A stretch of DNA of 64,000 nt. It comes from Syngnathus acus. Lineage: Eukaryota; Chordata; Actinopteri; Syngnathiformes; Syngnathidae. Under the pieces are notes generated by a model that did no database searches, was not told where the DNA came from, and saw only the letters and a program-made list of their open reading frames with translations. This document shows, in pieces, positions 14,215 through 30,530 of the stretch. The position numbers were made by a program, and so were the translations under genes. How positions within the stretch are numbered: the stretch's first letter is position 1; every line of letters starts with the position of its first letter. The DNA lies in contig NC_051087.1 in NCBI RefSeq assembly GCF_901709675.1, positions 10,647,884 through 10,711,883 on the forward strand. The letters run 5' to 3'.

Positions 14215-15940
14215 ATTCCGAAAGACAGAGAGAATGCCATATTCTGGTTATTTTTTTTTGGTTTACGTTTAAATGTGTTGAATTCATGCTTGATTAGTCT
14301 CCTGACATGTTTTCCACGAATACTTCAAATGGGAAATACTTTCTTTCTTGTGGTTTCCGCCAGTATTTGAAAATTCAAACCACTAACAAGCCTTGACAAA
14401 TAACATTTCTTTCATTAAAACATTAAAATTGTTGAAAGTTTAGAACAGAACACTGTTTTAATATGACTTTGTTCCATGCTTTCTGGCTCCCTCTCAAAGC
14501 CAGCGCCCCTGCGGTCTTGATGGGAGTCACACAACCGAGCCAGCCTCCTTTCATTGATGTGCTTGTAAAGCACTCAAAGCACACATTGACCTGTTCGTTA
14601 CGGGGTCACTCTTACGAGCACATCCCGTTTGTGTTAACTGAATACCTTCATGTTCCTTGCGTGTCACAGGCCACCCTGAAAGCCATTAGTGGAGGTTTGG
14701 GGATGGAGGTAGCTCGTGCATGTGGAACTCTTTCCATTTTACCTGAGAGGTTTCGTGAGACTTCGGGCTTGTTGTCACCATCACTCACACAAATTTGGGT
14801 TAAATACAAAACAATACACGAGACTATGTTCCACATTGTTAACATGTTAGGGTCATCCAAACAACCTTTTTGATGTTATTTATCCATCCGCCCATGTTCT
14901 GGAATTTGATCAATTTTCCCATCCCCATTAATGCTTTGAAATGAAAGCCGAAAATCACATTACTGTGTCATAATAAAGTTTTCTGCACGGCAAATTTGCT
15001 TGCTGTCTCTTATCTTCATGTAGAATTTGTGCCGTGGAAGCATTTGGTACAAATCGCTGCCTTTTGTGCGGGCAGCGCGGGTTTGGATTGCCAGCCATGA
15101 CCCACGGCTGTTCCCAAGCTTGGGCAAGTCATGTCTGGGTTGGGTTAGGAAGGGCGTACCAAAGCATATCAAATATATTGCGATGGAACAAGCTGAAAGT
15201 AACAAGTGTTGGGGAAGGACATGCCTTGGTTCTATTTTTTTTAAAGCAGATATTTACATTTTTGGGAAAACAATAAAATGGAAAAGATTAAAAAGTGTTC
15301 CAAGTTAAAACCTCTTGAAATGTTGGCTTATGATTCCTGTTTTTAGAACAGCACGTTTGCTGTGTTTGTGGAGTCACTTGCTACAAGCTCTGCCGATGTT
15401 TCCGATTGCTTCAATGCAGCTCAAGCAGGCGTAGTGACAATAAAAATGCAAAAAAATGATTCACTCACTTTATTATGTTTGAGATGCAGTGCTTAAGTTT
15501 TGTTATAAAAACAGACAATACTTTTACATTTTATTTTCCAAAGGCAAAATAGTATTTCAATATGTATGTACTCTTCCGCTACACCAAGACTGCAAAGGCG
15601 TTGTCAATTCCTTGAAGACATTCCAGTGTTCCAAGCTCAACAAATTGACCATCCAGCTCATGCATTGTGAGCGAGCGCATGCAGCCAGGTCCTTGTGTTC
15701 AGTCTTGCTTCACTGTCGTCTGGCCTCTGACGGTCATGCTCAACTGCTTCTGGGAAGAGGTTTCCTTTTTCTGCCTCCCTTTCACTCCGGAATGCCTCTT
15801 CCCAGCCTTTCGCCCGCTTTCAGTTCATGCCACATATTGCCACACAGGCCCTGATGTTTTTTTTTTTTTTCCCCCTTCTTCACCCAGCCTCCCCTCCAAC
15901 CCCTCCCTGTGTGACTGCCTTCTTTTTGATAACTGACCCC
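14215..15940. other. Intergenic DNA between dpcd and fgf8 3' ends
   Basis: The 136-codon frame at 14463 has no recognisable motif and lies where a dpcd 3' UTR would be. No trace of FBXW4 F-box or WD-repeat coding sequence was recognised here, although that gene lies between DPCD and FGF8 in human. A pyrimidine-rich tract occupies about 15770-15930. Confidence 0.55.
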
Positions 15941-15944
15941 TCCT

Positions 15945-16175
15945 CGTGTTATTATTCGAACCCACTATTGTATAACATGGCCTTTTATATGAGCTTTCAC
16001 AAAGGCCCATTTGATCAGAGGGTTACGGTGTGCGATCGTGAGAAATGCAACTACATGGTGGTAACCTTTGTTTGGGCCAAAATGGTGGGCTGACCTCATC
16101 GCTTTTAACGCGTAGCTCCAGCCTTTCAGATCCAAGTCTCACTTGCTGAGCACATTCAACTCTGTGGCCTGTCAC
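15945..16175. promoter_or_regulatory. Candidate conserved enhancer 3' of fgf8
   Basis: A complex, repeat-free block with balanced composition directly downstream of fgf8, including catttgatcag (TCF/LEF-like), ggttacggtgtgcgatcgtg and cctttgtttgggcc. It stands out from the AT-rich flanks. Enhancer nature is inferred from texture and position only. Confidence 0.3.
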
Positions 16176-16774
16176 AGATATTGCCCCTCAGTTATCTGGG
16201 TCTCCAACTTAAAGGGGGAAGACAAAATTTTTTTTATTTATTTTTTTTGCAAACATTCATTCGATTCCAAAACAATCACGAGAGAAAAGCCAAGGTTCTT
16301 TTGAGTGGATTCTTTAGTGGTTTTAATATACACTCTACAATAAATATCCATTTGATGTCATTTACATTTTTACAGTAGAAATATATTCATAGATATTGAA
16401 AAATTCCAAAATTACCTCTTAAAGGAAATTAGTGTCAAATGAAACTCAGATGCTTTAACCAGAACAGTAAAAACAGATAGCTGCCTTGTTTAGCTTCATC
16501 GTACTTTAAACATTCTTTACCACTGAACATTTAGCCTTGAAATCTCTTCCTAAAAATTCAATGTCCCACTAATTCAATGAGAGAAATCATATCTTCTCAC
16601 TAAATTGGAAACAATGATCATATTAGACAGTCAACGTGTACATAAAATCCAGAGCAAAGAATGTCACCAGGAGTCCACAAAATGGGAAAGGTACATTTGA
16701 CTGTGAAATGTGAATTGTGCCCCCCCCAATTTCAGAGTGGTTTGTCCATAATGGTTTGTCCACATCATCGTCCC

Positions 16775-19700
16775 TCAGCGGCCCACTGAGCGCTGCTGAT
16801 GCGAATGTTTAGTCCGCTTGCTTAAAGGAAGAACAGAGAGTGGTAGAACATCAAATGGTCTCTTCTCACTTAGTAAGTGGCCCCGAGGTAACCGCTTCAT
16901 GAAGTGGGCCTCTCTCTGGTGCTGCTTGGTCTTTGAGGCCTTCCTTGGACGGCCCTTGCGTGTGAAAGCCATGTACCAGCCTTCGTATTTGGCGTTCTGG
17001 AGCGCTGTGTAGTTATTTTCCAGAACAATTTCGGTGAAGATACAATCTTTACCTCTTCCCTTCTTCTGTTGGGGGCATAAAGCAGATATATTTTGACACC
17101 CAGAAAATGGAAACATTTATACTATCTCACACTAAAAATAATATAAATAATGCAATTTGAAGTTGTAAAAACTTAATTTTTTGTGACAAAGGGACAGAGT
17201 CAAAATCCAAGAGTCATTGATGCCCCCAGAAGCTGGATAATTGCCAACAGATACCACAAGATGGTGGCAAACCACTACATTTGTCTAAATAAAGCTCCTC
17301 AACTCACAGTGACATTAGTTGCTTGGTACCAAGATGCCACAAGATGGCGCTAAAGCAGTACTTTAGTTTTATAGCTACGAATCCTATGTGCAGCAGGTCC
17401 CTGAGTCTGGGTTTCTTTCCTGGGTTTATTAGGTACTGTACATTTGATACAGTGCAGTGATTGAAATGTGAATCCATACACTTGTCTCCTTATCCAAACA
17501 GTAATGTATTTGGAATAAGTTTGTCCCAATTTCTGTTTCTGTCAGATAGTTTGTTATTTAAACAGTAGAGTGGGCATGGGTGGAATATGCCCCCTTTTTC
17601 TTCTGCCTATCATAACTACCTCACTTATGATTGAGCCTTAAGAAATCTGCCTAGAAATAAGTGCTGGGCAAACTTTTACATACATGTTCCAAATTATTAT
17701 TCAAAACTTGTTTTTGAATGCAAAAACAATTGCAACAAATTATCAAAAAAAATCTGTCATTTGTATCATTACATAAAGATCAAGTTGGATTAAATAGGGG
17801 CAGCGCTTCAGTATCACCTTGATGATTCTCATCCAGCTATTGTCTTGCATAAGAGTTTTTTTTTTTTTAATGTATCGCTATTTTATACCATGATGGGAAT
17901 ATTCTGTTTGAAAGGAACTCAAGCCTAGCATCTGACTTCTCTATTGTTCCTTGCCAAAATGTCTGTGTCACATGTTTGTTGATGTCAAAGCTTTGTTGGG
18001 ATATTGTGGTCATCCACCAACCAACCAACCATCATTTTTAACTATTCTAAAACTGCATTGATCCACGAATAAAACTGAAAATAGTTTCCAGATCTGTTGC
18101 AAAGGTTTCTCCTTTTGAGCAGTGCTTAGGTGTGGCCGAAATACTGCTTTACGCATGACTGCAAGTTTTGGAAAGATCCTGCATTTCTTTGTGTCTCCAG
18201 AGATACCAGCAGCTTCAAATACCTGCTTGCTGCTCGTCGGTGGCTTTTCAACAGCTGCTCTCTTAAAACAAGACATTGGCATTGCAGAAACTTTCCTTAC
18301 TACGCCTGCAAATTATTTCACAGGACTAAGATTTTCTTCAATTGTCTAGTGTTGTTTTTTTGCAAGCCATGTACAGTGCCACCTTTTTCATTACAAAGTG
18401 GTTTCTTCCACACCATTTTTGTCATTTACAAACTCATTGTGCTGCTTACCTTTCCAATCAGCTTCCCTCGCTTATTCATGCAAATGTAGTATCCACTCTT
18501 CACCCCTCTGATCCGCACACGACTCCCAAAAGAGTCCGTCTCCACCTCGAGTTTAGCTGTAGAAGTAAATGCAAAGCAAATAATGAGAAGATGTGGTTTA
18601 AGCAATCATTTTGTGATGTCTTTTCTCTGAATGAACTCAATGAACAGTGGAGAATGTCATATCCATGTCATGAAAGAGGAAGTCAACCCCCAATTTGTTG
18701 TATGTGCTCCCACTAGTCTAAGCACGTCATTCTGATTAATATTGTGTTCGTGGAATATGAGTTAAGCAGCAAAATTTAGCCGTTTTTATCCAGCTTAGGG
18801 GACGGCCATTTTGCCTCTTGCTGTCAATTGAAAATGACATCACAGTTTCTAGGTCACAGGTCACAACCAATCATGGCTCAAATTAAAAAAACTGGTGAGC
18901 CGTGATTGGTTGTGACCTGAGAACTGGCAACTGTGACGTCATTTTCAAATTGGATAAAAACAGATGGATTTTGCCTAGTTCATATTCCACAAATGAAACA
19001 TTAATCAAAACACAGTGTTTTGATATTTTGGGCTGCACAAAACATATTATTATTGCAAAGAAAATTTCGGGATTGACTTCCCCATTAAGGGACTCGACTA
19101 ATATTTAAAAGCATCCTGTCCAATGAACCACAATTGCAAAGATGGCATCCATTCACTCTTGTTTTGATGTAGCAGGGTCAGTAAATGGTGTACTTTGATG
19201 CACTTCAAATGAGAGAGGAAGGAAAGCGCCGCTGGGAGATTTGGGCCACTTACAAGAGTGACACCCACTTTTATAGGTGTGTGTTAGGACTAGTGTGTGG
19301 GTAGAGAAATCAAAAAGACAAAAGAGTACATGATACGATGAAGTGAATACACGGACCTCGCTTGCTTGTATAAATTGAGTTCATGAGAAAAGCGATACAA
19401 TTCATCGATATAATGAGTCTCCAAAAAGCAGACATTCACTGGATAAATGGAGGCTGTGGTGGAAGCCAACCCGCTAGGGGTCAAGGCTTTTGTTACAATA
19501 TTCTTTTCGACAATAGTCTGCCTCCAGGTTCTTCAAAGTAAACCACAAGCACATAACTTGTAAAAAATGATGACGCTTAACTTCTAGCTTCTTTTTGCAA
19601 TCACTCATAGGTCTTACTCTGTCAAACGTTTTCAAGAGGCAGCCAACATCGATGATAATTTTTTTCACCACATACAGTGTGTGCACTGCAGGTGAATTTT

Positions 19701-20985
19701 AAACAGTTTTTCTTTTTCTGTTAAAGTACTGTTTTAACTTAAGTCTTGCAAAACTTAACACCATCAGTCCAAGGCTCTGGAAAGTCTGACATAATCAATC
19801 AATTTAATCATAGTTACAAAGGTCAATTTTGCAGACATTTTATTCAAATATGAATGTTTTTGATGCAATTACACATATATTAGTGACTGGCCACAGGTAC
19901 TCCTGGTGTCAAGCTTTCTTGTCCCCCACCCACTGTTTCTAAAACCCATTAAATTAGAAAATAATTGACGCTGTTAAACGTCCTAGGTGTTCCTAATATT
20001 GTGAACGCGTTAATGCAATGCCGAAGTTTTTGTATATTTGAATAAATTCTCAATTCTCCGAGTGTAGATGGAAAAGTGTTTAAATTGAATTTAGCTGTCG
20101 TTAAAAGTTCTTTCAAATTTGGATGCGGTGTGCTTGTTTTTATTTACCGTGCGCCGCTCCATCGTCCCCGTTAGCGTTGATCCTCTTGTTGGACAGCACC
20201 TGGACGTGTTTCCCGCTGGTTCGACTGTACAGTTGATAGGTTCGAGTCAACCGGCGGCTCATCCGGTCCGACAGCCGACTCTGCTCGGTGACATGGTGCT
20301 TGAAATTAGGAGGAGACTGCACTGTGTTCTGCAGGACAACAGTAAGCACACGCATTGATTTAATTTTTAATATTCTGCAAATGTGGAGGACCACACTATT
20401 GTAAAATGGTTTTAATTCAAATAGATTTTTTTTCTTCATTGAATATTACTTTTTTTTTTTTTTTTTTTTTACAGTGGCGTTTGCGGCTCTTTTAATGATT
20501 CATTCGGGGACCCTCGGGGATGACAATTCCCCTGTTGGTTATTTTCCTTTACCAGCAGTGATCTTTCACCCCCTTCTTGACTCCCCCCCCTCAATACAGC
20601 CGTCCACATATGTTTTAACAATCACCTGTCAAAGTGGGGTCTTGCCACTTTTCAAGATGTTTGAATTTTTGCCAATTGTCGTAGCCGTTCTAATAAAATG
20701 TTTTCATTATTATTGCAATCCTGTGCAGACGTGTGCAGACGTGCAATGTACGATCGTTACGTACCAGTTTACTCATTTGAGTTATTATCAGGAGGATTTA
20801 CTGAAGTGAAATGCGTTACCTGTGCGTAAAAGCAAAGCGCTGTGAACTGAAGTAACCTGTTGGAGGAAAAAAAAGAAAAAAAGTTAGATGGTCTGGCCAG
20901 CCTTAATTTAATAACATTTAATAATAATCTAAGTAATATTTTTTTGTACTTACAGATAACCAAACCTCGATGCTCTCAGCCTCAT
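16775..20985 (-). CDS. fgf8: Fibroblast growth factor 8
   Basis: Secreted FGF8-subfamily morphogen that signals through FGF receptors, for example at the midbrain-hindbrain boundary, limb/fin ridge and segmenting mesoderm. Five coding exons: 20954-20985, 20820-20856, 20148-20328, 18450-18556 and 16775-17065. Phases agree, giving 215 aa, the same as human FGF8b. Residues 1-23 ([11 protein letters not shown] plus [12 protein letters not shown]) are a signal peptide of the FGF8 type. The beta-trefoil core includes [64 protein letters not shown] and [13 protein letters not shown], with an N-glycosylation site NYT at 137. The tail [10 protein letters not shown] and KRTKHSHQQ is basic, as in FGF8/17. 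FGF17 and FGF18 tails fit less well. Teleosts have two copies (fgf8a, fgf8b); I cannot decide which this is. The ATG at 20985 has a good Kozak context; an in-frame ATG lies 27 bases upstream. Confidence 0.95.
17066..18449 (-). other. fgf8 intron 4
   Basis: A 1.4-kb AT-rich intron between the last two coding exons. No exon-like or clearly repeated sequence is recognised. Confidence 0.7.
18678..19082. mobile_element. Palindromic MITE (long inverted repeat) in fgf8 intron 3
   Basis: Two arms of roughly 180-215 bases are imperfect reverse complements. Left arm pieces ggaagtcaaccccc, gtggaatatgagtt, gtttttatccag, aaaatgacatcacagt and ggtcacaaccaatca are mirrored on the right by ggattgacttcc, aactcatattcc-like cctagttcatattccac, ggataaaaac, actgtgacgtcatttt and tgattggttgtgacc. 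The element ends about 120 bases upstream of the exon at 18556. A partial second copy lies at 35184-35416. No transposase is present. Confidence 0.85.
19083..20147 (-). other. Remainder of fgf8 intron 3
   Basis: AT-rich intron sequence with no recognised exon. Short open frames at 19290-19686 on the minus strand have no known motif. Confidence 0.65.
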
Positions 20986-21540
20986 CTTGTAGTAATTCAA
21001 ATATTGATTCATGAATACTCCGCTGATTCGTTGCTGGAAGGTCTAAAAAGTTAAGCTCCCCCTGCTTCGGAATCCTCTCAGATTCAAGTTTGGCTGGAAT
21101 TAATAGGTCCAAAACCCCTCAGTGTCCCTTGCAGGTGAAAGTCCGCAGCTTGATTTCATCCATCCAAATGAATCAAAATACGGCAATCCAGAATGAAAGT
21201 CCGGCATGAGCGCTGCTGTTCACTTATGACACTTGGTAAAATATTGTTAGAAAAGTTGTCCCCCAAAAAGTATCCAAATACATCGTGAAATCTTCATCAA
21301 TTTGCTGTGACAGTTCTGTAGTGTGACCGTTTACGCACGGAACTTTACGCACCAGAAATACGCACAATAAAAATGACAAGAAACCAGATCCACAACAGCA
21401 CTAAATAATTTCTAAGTATGTGTCTCCTTCGTTGTTCAAATAAAAAAAAAAAACTCCAAATGTCACTCTCCTCTCGCGCGTGTACACTCTCCGGTCCACC
21501 AGCTGCGTCTGCCTCCCTCCAACATTTAAATAGCTAAACT
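20986..21540 (-). promoter_or_regulatory. fgf8: fgf8 5' leader and TATA-type promoter
   Basis: Reading the minus strand, TATTTAAA at 21532-21525 would place a start near 21.5 kb, leaving a leader of about 500 bases. That leader holds a 14-codon upstream reading frame (ATG GAT GAA ... TGA) before the main start, and an in-frame ATG at 21012-21010. A pyrimidine/purine-biased, CG-containing stretch at 21465-21515 follows the TATA box. Start site position is inferred. Confidence 0.5.
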
Positions 21541-25589
<4,049 letters not shown>

Positions 25590-25590
<1 letters not shown>

Positions 25591-25765
25591 CAGGGGTTGG
25601 AGTCTAACCCAGCAAACCTTTGACGAGAGACGAACGACATACTGGAACGGTCGCTCGTCAATGGGGCATTGAGTGAGAATCAATTTCACGCTAGCTGTAA
25701 GTCAGCTTTCAACCATTTCATTACCAATGGCCCCCACAATGACTGTTAAGAAAGGTAAACCATTG
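25590..25765. promoter_or_regulatory. Candidate conserved non-coding element upstream of fgf8
   Basis: A complex block (for example acgaacgacatactggaacg, tcaatggggcattgagtgag, ttcacgctagctgtaag) in an otherwise AT-rich, simple flank, about 4.6 kb upstream of the fgf8 ATG. Enhancer function is inferred from position and texture. Confidence 0.3.
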
Positions 25766-27170
25766 CTTCATAAAACACTAAATGAACAGTCAATTGTGGT
25801 TTTTACAGTATAATGAAATCCAAAGTGTATTCTATTCCAACAAATCGACCACCACAGTCAAAGTTTGACTAAAATGTTTAGAAGAAATGTTGTACATGAC
25901 ATAATACAACATTCAAGAGTTCTGCAAATATTCTAAAGCTGGGACCCACATTTTCCTATTGTCGCAATTTCCTTTAGAAATTAAGAACAATGAATTTAAT
26001 GTAATTTACAAGCAGATTTAATTCATGTTTTTCAATTTGTCTTTTCGAACACCTAATTAAAATAAACTCACAATGTACATAAATACTGCATGTACAACAC
26101 TAAGTATAGTAAAATTAGTTAGCACAAATTCAGAAAAAATAGCCAGAAAAGAATCAGGCACTGATCTCTTCTTTTTAGGAAATTAAGGATGCCGACAAAA
26201 CCTTAGATGTGGTTTCACTCTGCTATTTTCTTTTAATCTGCACTAATATTCAAATAACCATGACAATGTGGCTGTAAGACAAATTGTTCACCAGGAGGGG
26301 CAACTCCACAAGTGACCCAGAGATGGATGAAAAAAAGTGATAGCTTGGTGTCAGCAACTCAGTAAAATCACCCAGAAATACCTCAGAAAAACAATTCTCA
26401 AGATATAATGTTTGGTGTAATTAACTTTCAATAATTTTCTATTAATTGTCATTTTTGTATTATATTTGTGTCAACCATTCGTCATCAGAGTTTGGTTCAC
26501 ATTTTATGATCTCGGATATCATTTGAGAAGGTTAACCTTGTCCATTTTCCTATTGAAAAACATCTTTAGAGTTGGGTACTGCCTCTAGAATTGGCTTGCA
26601 ATGCTTACCATGAAGTAGGAAAATAGTTTGGGGACTGCGAAAAGATTTTGCTGAATGACAACTCCAGCGACAACCGCAACAGGTTGCTTCAGGCCAACGT
26701 CACTTCTTTTTTATTGAGAAATTTGATTTCTTTTGTGACCATATGGAATAAAACTATCCATCTTCTTTTTTTCATTGTGGACACCTACATGGAAACTAGC
26801 CTATTTAAATGAACAACAATATTTCCTGTCAAAGATTCATTATGATCATATTGCAAAGTAGATGCACAAAAGAGAGTTGATTGTTTTCATTTAGGTATGT
26901 ATCATACCAACACTGACTTAATTTACAATCCATTAGCTGGCATTTCCCAAAAGTCGGCGAGGATAAACTCCAACTTGCTTGTGACCCTAATCAGGATGAA
27001 TACGATCGAAAATGAATGGATGGATTCTCAGGCCTGACCCAGCTGCAACATGGATCCCAAACGGAGTAGTGAATTTCAGCACCAGCCATGTTTTGCAGTA
27101 AAGCCTCCCCAAGAGTCCACTTCACGAATTGATGTCAGTAAAGATGCTGAGTGTTATTGTTTTAATTGAG
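25766..27170. other. AT-rich intergenic DNA
   Basis: No gene seen. A decayed SINE-like tail fragment is visible at about 26940-27030 (gaggataaactccaacttgc ending in aatgaatggatggat). Confidence 0.5.
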
Positions 27171-27480
27171 AGAGGGAGCCACTAGAGACCCTAAAAGAGT
27201 TTATGCATCCAGACAGCGAGTCTTTCATGTCTTGTGTGAATATATTCTACGATGATAGCAATGAAGACAAAGAAGACAAGGGTTGTATATTTTGCCTCAT
27301 AAGCCCCGCCGCACACAGGCCGCGATTTACTGTCTTGTAAACACATAAGAAATAGCATTGGAAATGCTTTAACAAAGTCCATAAAAGCAGATATCGTTCC
27401 AGGTATCAGGGGTGGCGAGGAGGCGGGAGGGCTGGGTTGGCCTCCCTCATTTTTTCCCCCTTCACTCCATTGCGCCATCT
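27170..27480. promoter_or_regulatory. Candidate conserved non-coding element
   Basis: Repeat-free, compositionally balanced block with cctcataagccccgccgcac, aggccgcgatttactgtctt and ccataaaagcagatatcg. It stands out from pyrimidine-rich flanks. Best explained as an enhancer of the fgf8 domain, but this is inference. Confidence 0.35.
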
Positions 27481-29130
27481 CCACATTTTCTCAGCTATAC
27501 CCTTTCTTCCATCATTCCCTCTTAACTTTCTCTTCATCCATCTGTTTTAACAGTGTCCTTGTTTTCATTCGCACCCTCTATATTCCACAGTCCCCTCCTC
27601 TCTTTTTTGGTTCCCATTCCCTCGCTGGCGTTTTTTTTTTTCTTCTTCTTGTGGTGGGCAGTGGACAGCCAAAGCGATGGCTTTAGCAGACCTACCTGCA
27701 GGGCTGCTTATGGCAGCTCTTTCATCTGGGCCCTGGAGAAAGAAGCCCCTGGCCCGCAAACAGCTGTGCAGACTTGGGAGTGAAAGGGCCATGAAAAAGC
27801 ACAGACGAAAACGGAGAAAATTCAGTGGCCCTTTGGGAATCAAACCTCCCTCTCCTTTTCAGTCATCTCTAACTTCACTGTTCTCTGGAGCTTTATCTTT
27901 ACATGTTTTGTTGTTGCACGAGCTGTCGGTTTTGTGGTTTTCTTTTTTGGGGGGCAGCTGCGGAATGTCGTATGTATGCTAGGTCTACACTCGTCTGGCC
28001 TCTTGGGTCAGGAAGACTGCAGCGAATCCAGAGGCTTGTTGGAACATCTTTAAAAAAACTCCACAATGATGGTAGAACACGGCTCATTGAGTGTGGCGAT
28101 GTGGTAATGATGGACAACTTGCAGGAAAACAGGACCCTTTCCTTTCTTCAAATTAGTTTCCTTGGTATTGCATCAACACATCACATTTAAAGAAGACATT
28201 GCAATTTACTGCCGTTCCCAAGGTTTCTTAATATCATGTCTGTGACGAGCTTTCGTTAAATCAGTCCAAGTATCAAGAATTATAGCAGACTATACACACC
28301 CTATTTTCTTTTGTCTAGCTGAATTTGCAAGTGAGCCGGCTCACATATGAATTTCATCACCATGAAGATTAGGGACAGTCGACATAGCAGCCGAAACACA
28401 AAATATCCTCCGCCCCCATTAAATCGACTTCATCAAGCAGTCAAGTATGTGTTATTATTACTTATTAGAAGCAAACCCCATCAGATGACTCTAATCTGTA
28501 CATCCAACAAAATTCCTTGCAGCTCTGCTTACTTTTTGTTTTCGATGCAGTGTTATAAATAGCGTGACTCCGACTGTCACTTGAAAGACTCAGCCTAGTT
28601 AGTCATGTCGTGGGCAGAAAAACAGAAAAAGGTGTCACATATGCAGTGGCAAATGGTTACTAACAAAATATTTTCTACTCCGATTAGCTTAGCCAATTTC
28701 TGTGTGAATTGACAGCAAGTCCCAGTGAGGTGTTGAGCTATCACATGGCTTGACGTGTGCACAAGCAGGCTACATTCTTCAATGGGCCTAAGCAGATGAG
28801 GCCCGCATATGGGACTGGTGCAACCTGCGGTGGTCCTCACACACTGACGTAATCACGTTAAATTGTATCTTTCAATAACATTTGAACTCCTGGGTGTGGT
28901 GTGCAAAGTGTTGCACGTGTGAAGTGATAACAGCTGCAGATTTTATATCTCAGTTTATGAGAGTAGCGAGACCCTTGCTAGTCACATGTCAATTGTGTCA
29001 TGTTTTTTTGGGGGGATTGTGATATTCCGTCTAAATCTTTTTGGGATAAATGATGAAGTTTGCTTAATTAAATATCATAAGTACACAAAATCAAAACAGT
29101 GATAAAGACATAGAGAAGCCGAGCTTTTAT
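27480..29130. other. Intergenic DNA with further complex patches
   Basis: Pyrimidine-rich to 27.66 kb. A GC-balanced patch lies at 27660-27990 and another at 28690-28860. No convincing gene; the ~100-codon frames lack motifs. Confidence 0.4.
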
Positions 29131-30530
29131 CTGCAAGATGGGACTTGGTCACCTTGGCCCTGTTCTAGCTGTTACACAAAAGACTGCACATGATCTGGAT
29201 AAATATGGCACATTTTTAGAAATAAATCATAACAAAACTGATGGACGTTTTAACAGAAGACAAGTACATTGTCTAATATCCAAATCCTGCATTGTTTGCT
29301 CTTCGTGGTATAAAAAGACATGCTACAGTGAAATTCCAGATTTTGTTTTTGCATTAGCATTCATTATTGGTGTTCAAAACTTCTGCGACTGGTTGACCAG
29401 TCCAGGGTGCGCCCTACTTCTTGCTAGCTGGGATAGACTCCGCCTGTGAGCCTAATGAGGCAGAAAATGGATGGATGTAAAATGTCATACATGTACCATT
29501 TGAAAATATTAAAAACTAATTGGGAAACTGATGCAATAATAAGAACTGGCTAAGTGAATTGAAAGCTAAAAACAGCAGATTTAAGGGATAAACAAATTCA
29601 TTGGAATGCTAATATGGCCCTCAACACACAAAGATGGCAGCTTGAGAGCCAAACTGTAGCATGAATATATTTCAGGCTCACCTTCTTTGAAAAGAAAGAA
29701 GAGGACCTGGAATTTTGGAGCCAAACGTAATTCCCTCATGCATCATCACCATCAGTCTACACTGTGGTGAGATCACTGGCCTACTTTAAGATTCCTCACA
29801 GTCCTTCAAGAGGTGTGATTCAGTAAAAATAAACAAATAATTCAGCAAATAAATAAATAGGATGGAAACATCTGCTAGAACATGTACTACAATCCCAGTG
29901 ACTGCAACTTAATTTGGCCCTCTGCTTGATAGTTCCTTATGCTCCTCTGTATTCTTGGATGGTGTTTTATCTGCTGGAATGTTGTGTATTAATGGCAGTC
30001 ATGCCATGGTTGCTTGAAATTGCATCAATATGAAGATAGAGATGATGTGCGTGGGTGTTTGGAATAATTTATTACATTACTGGAACCTTTTAGGTTAGTT
30101 TATAAAATGGGATTGTGTACTGTCATGCAAAACACTTGATATTTTCTTATTCTGTAGACTTGCTGTAGAGTCCACTTTTTCAAATATTTTATATTACAAT
30201 TGTAAGTTGTCATGGTATTGAATTAAACGGTGATGAGTTAAAATATTTATAAATAGTACATGTTGTTATATTCAACATATATTGGACATGCGTGTCTTTA
30301 TTATTATAACGGTACTTATGAATAGGAACAACAAAATGACACAGGGCAGGGCTGCATTTATACATTTTCCACAAAACTTGTTTTTGTGGTGGCTCCTCTT
30401 TACGCAGACGTTTTTTGAATGTGTTGTTTACATGACAGCGACGAAATTGCGAGACATTTATTAACTAGCCACTTCCTGAACCTATGTCAGATGACTTCTC
30501 GGAAAAGAGCCGTTTCTGTCAGAAGGAACG
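29130..30530. other. Intergenic DNA upstream of the lysozyme gene
   Basis: No gene seen. A clear SINE-like tail copy lies at 29390-29475 (gaccagtccagggtgcgccc, then tgatgag-like taatgaggcagaaaatgg and atggatg). Confidence 0.5.

Noticed and set aside
14463-14873. 136-codon plus-strand frame after dpcd
   Set aside because: No recognisable domain, no splice or promoter context, and it sits in the probable dpcd 3' UTR.
20918-21112. Minus-strand 64-codon frame overlapping the fgf8 start in another frame
   Set aside because: It begins at TTG after an in-frame TGA and contains no ATG before the overlap, so it is not an upstream ORF. The true fgf8 frame (MRL...) crosses it and fits the splice phases.
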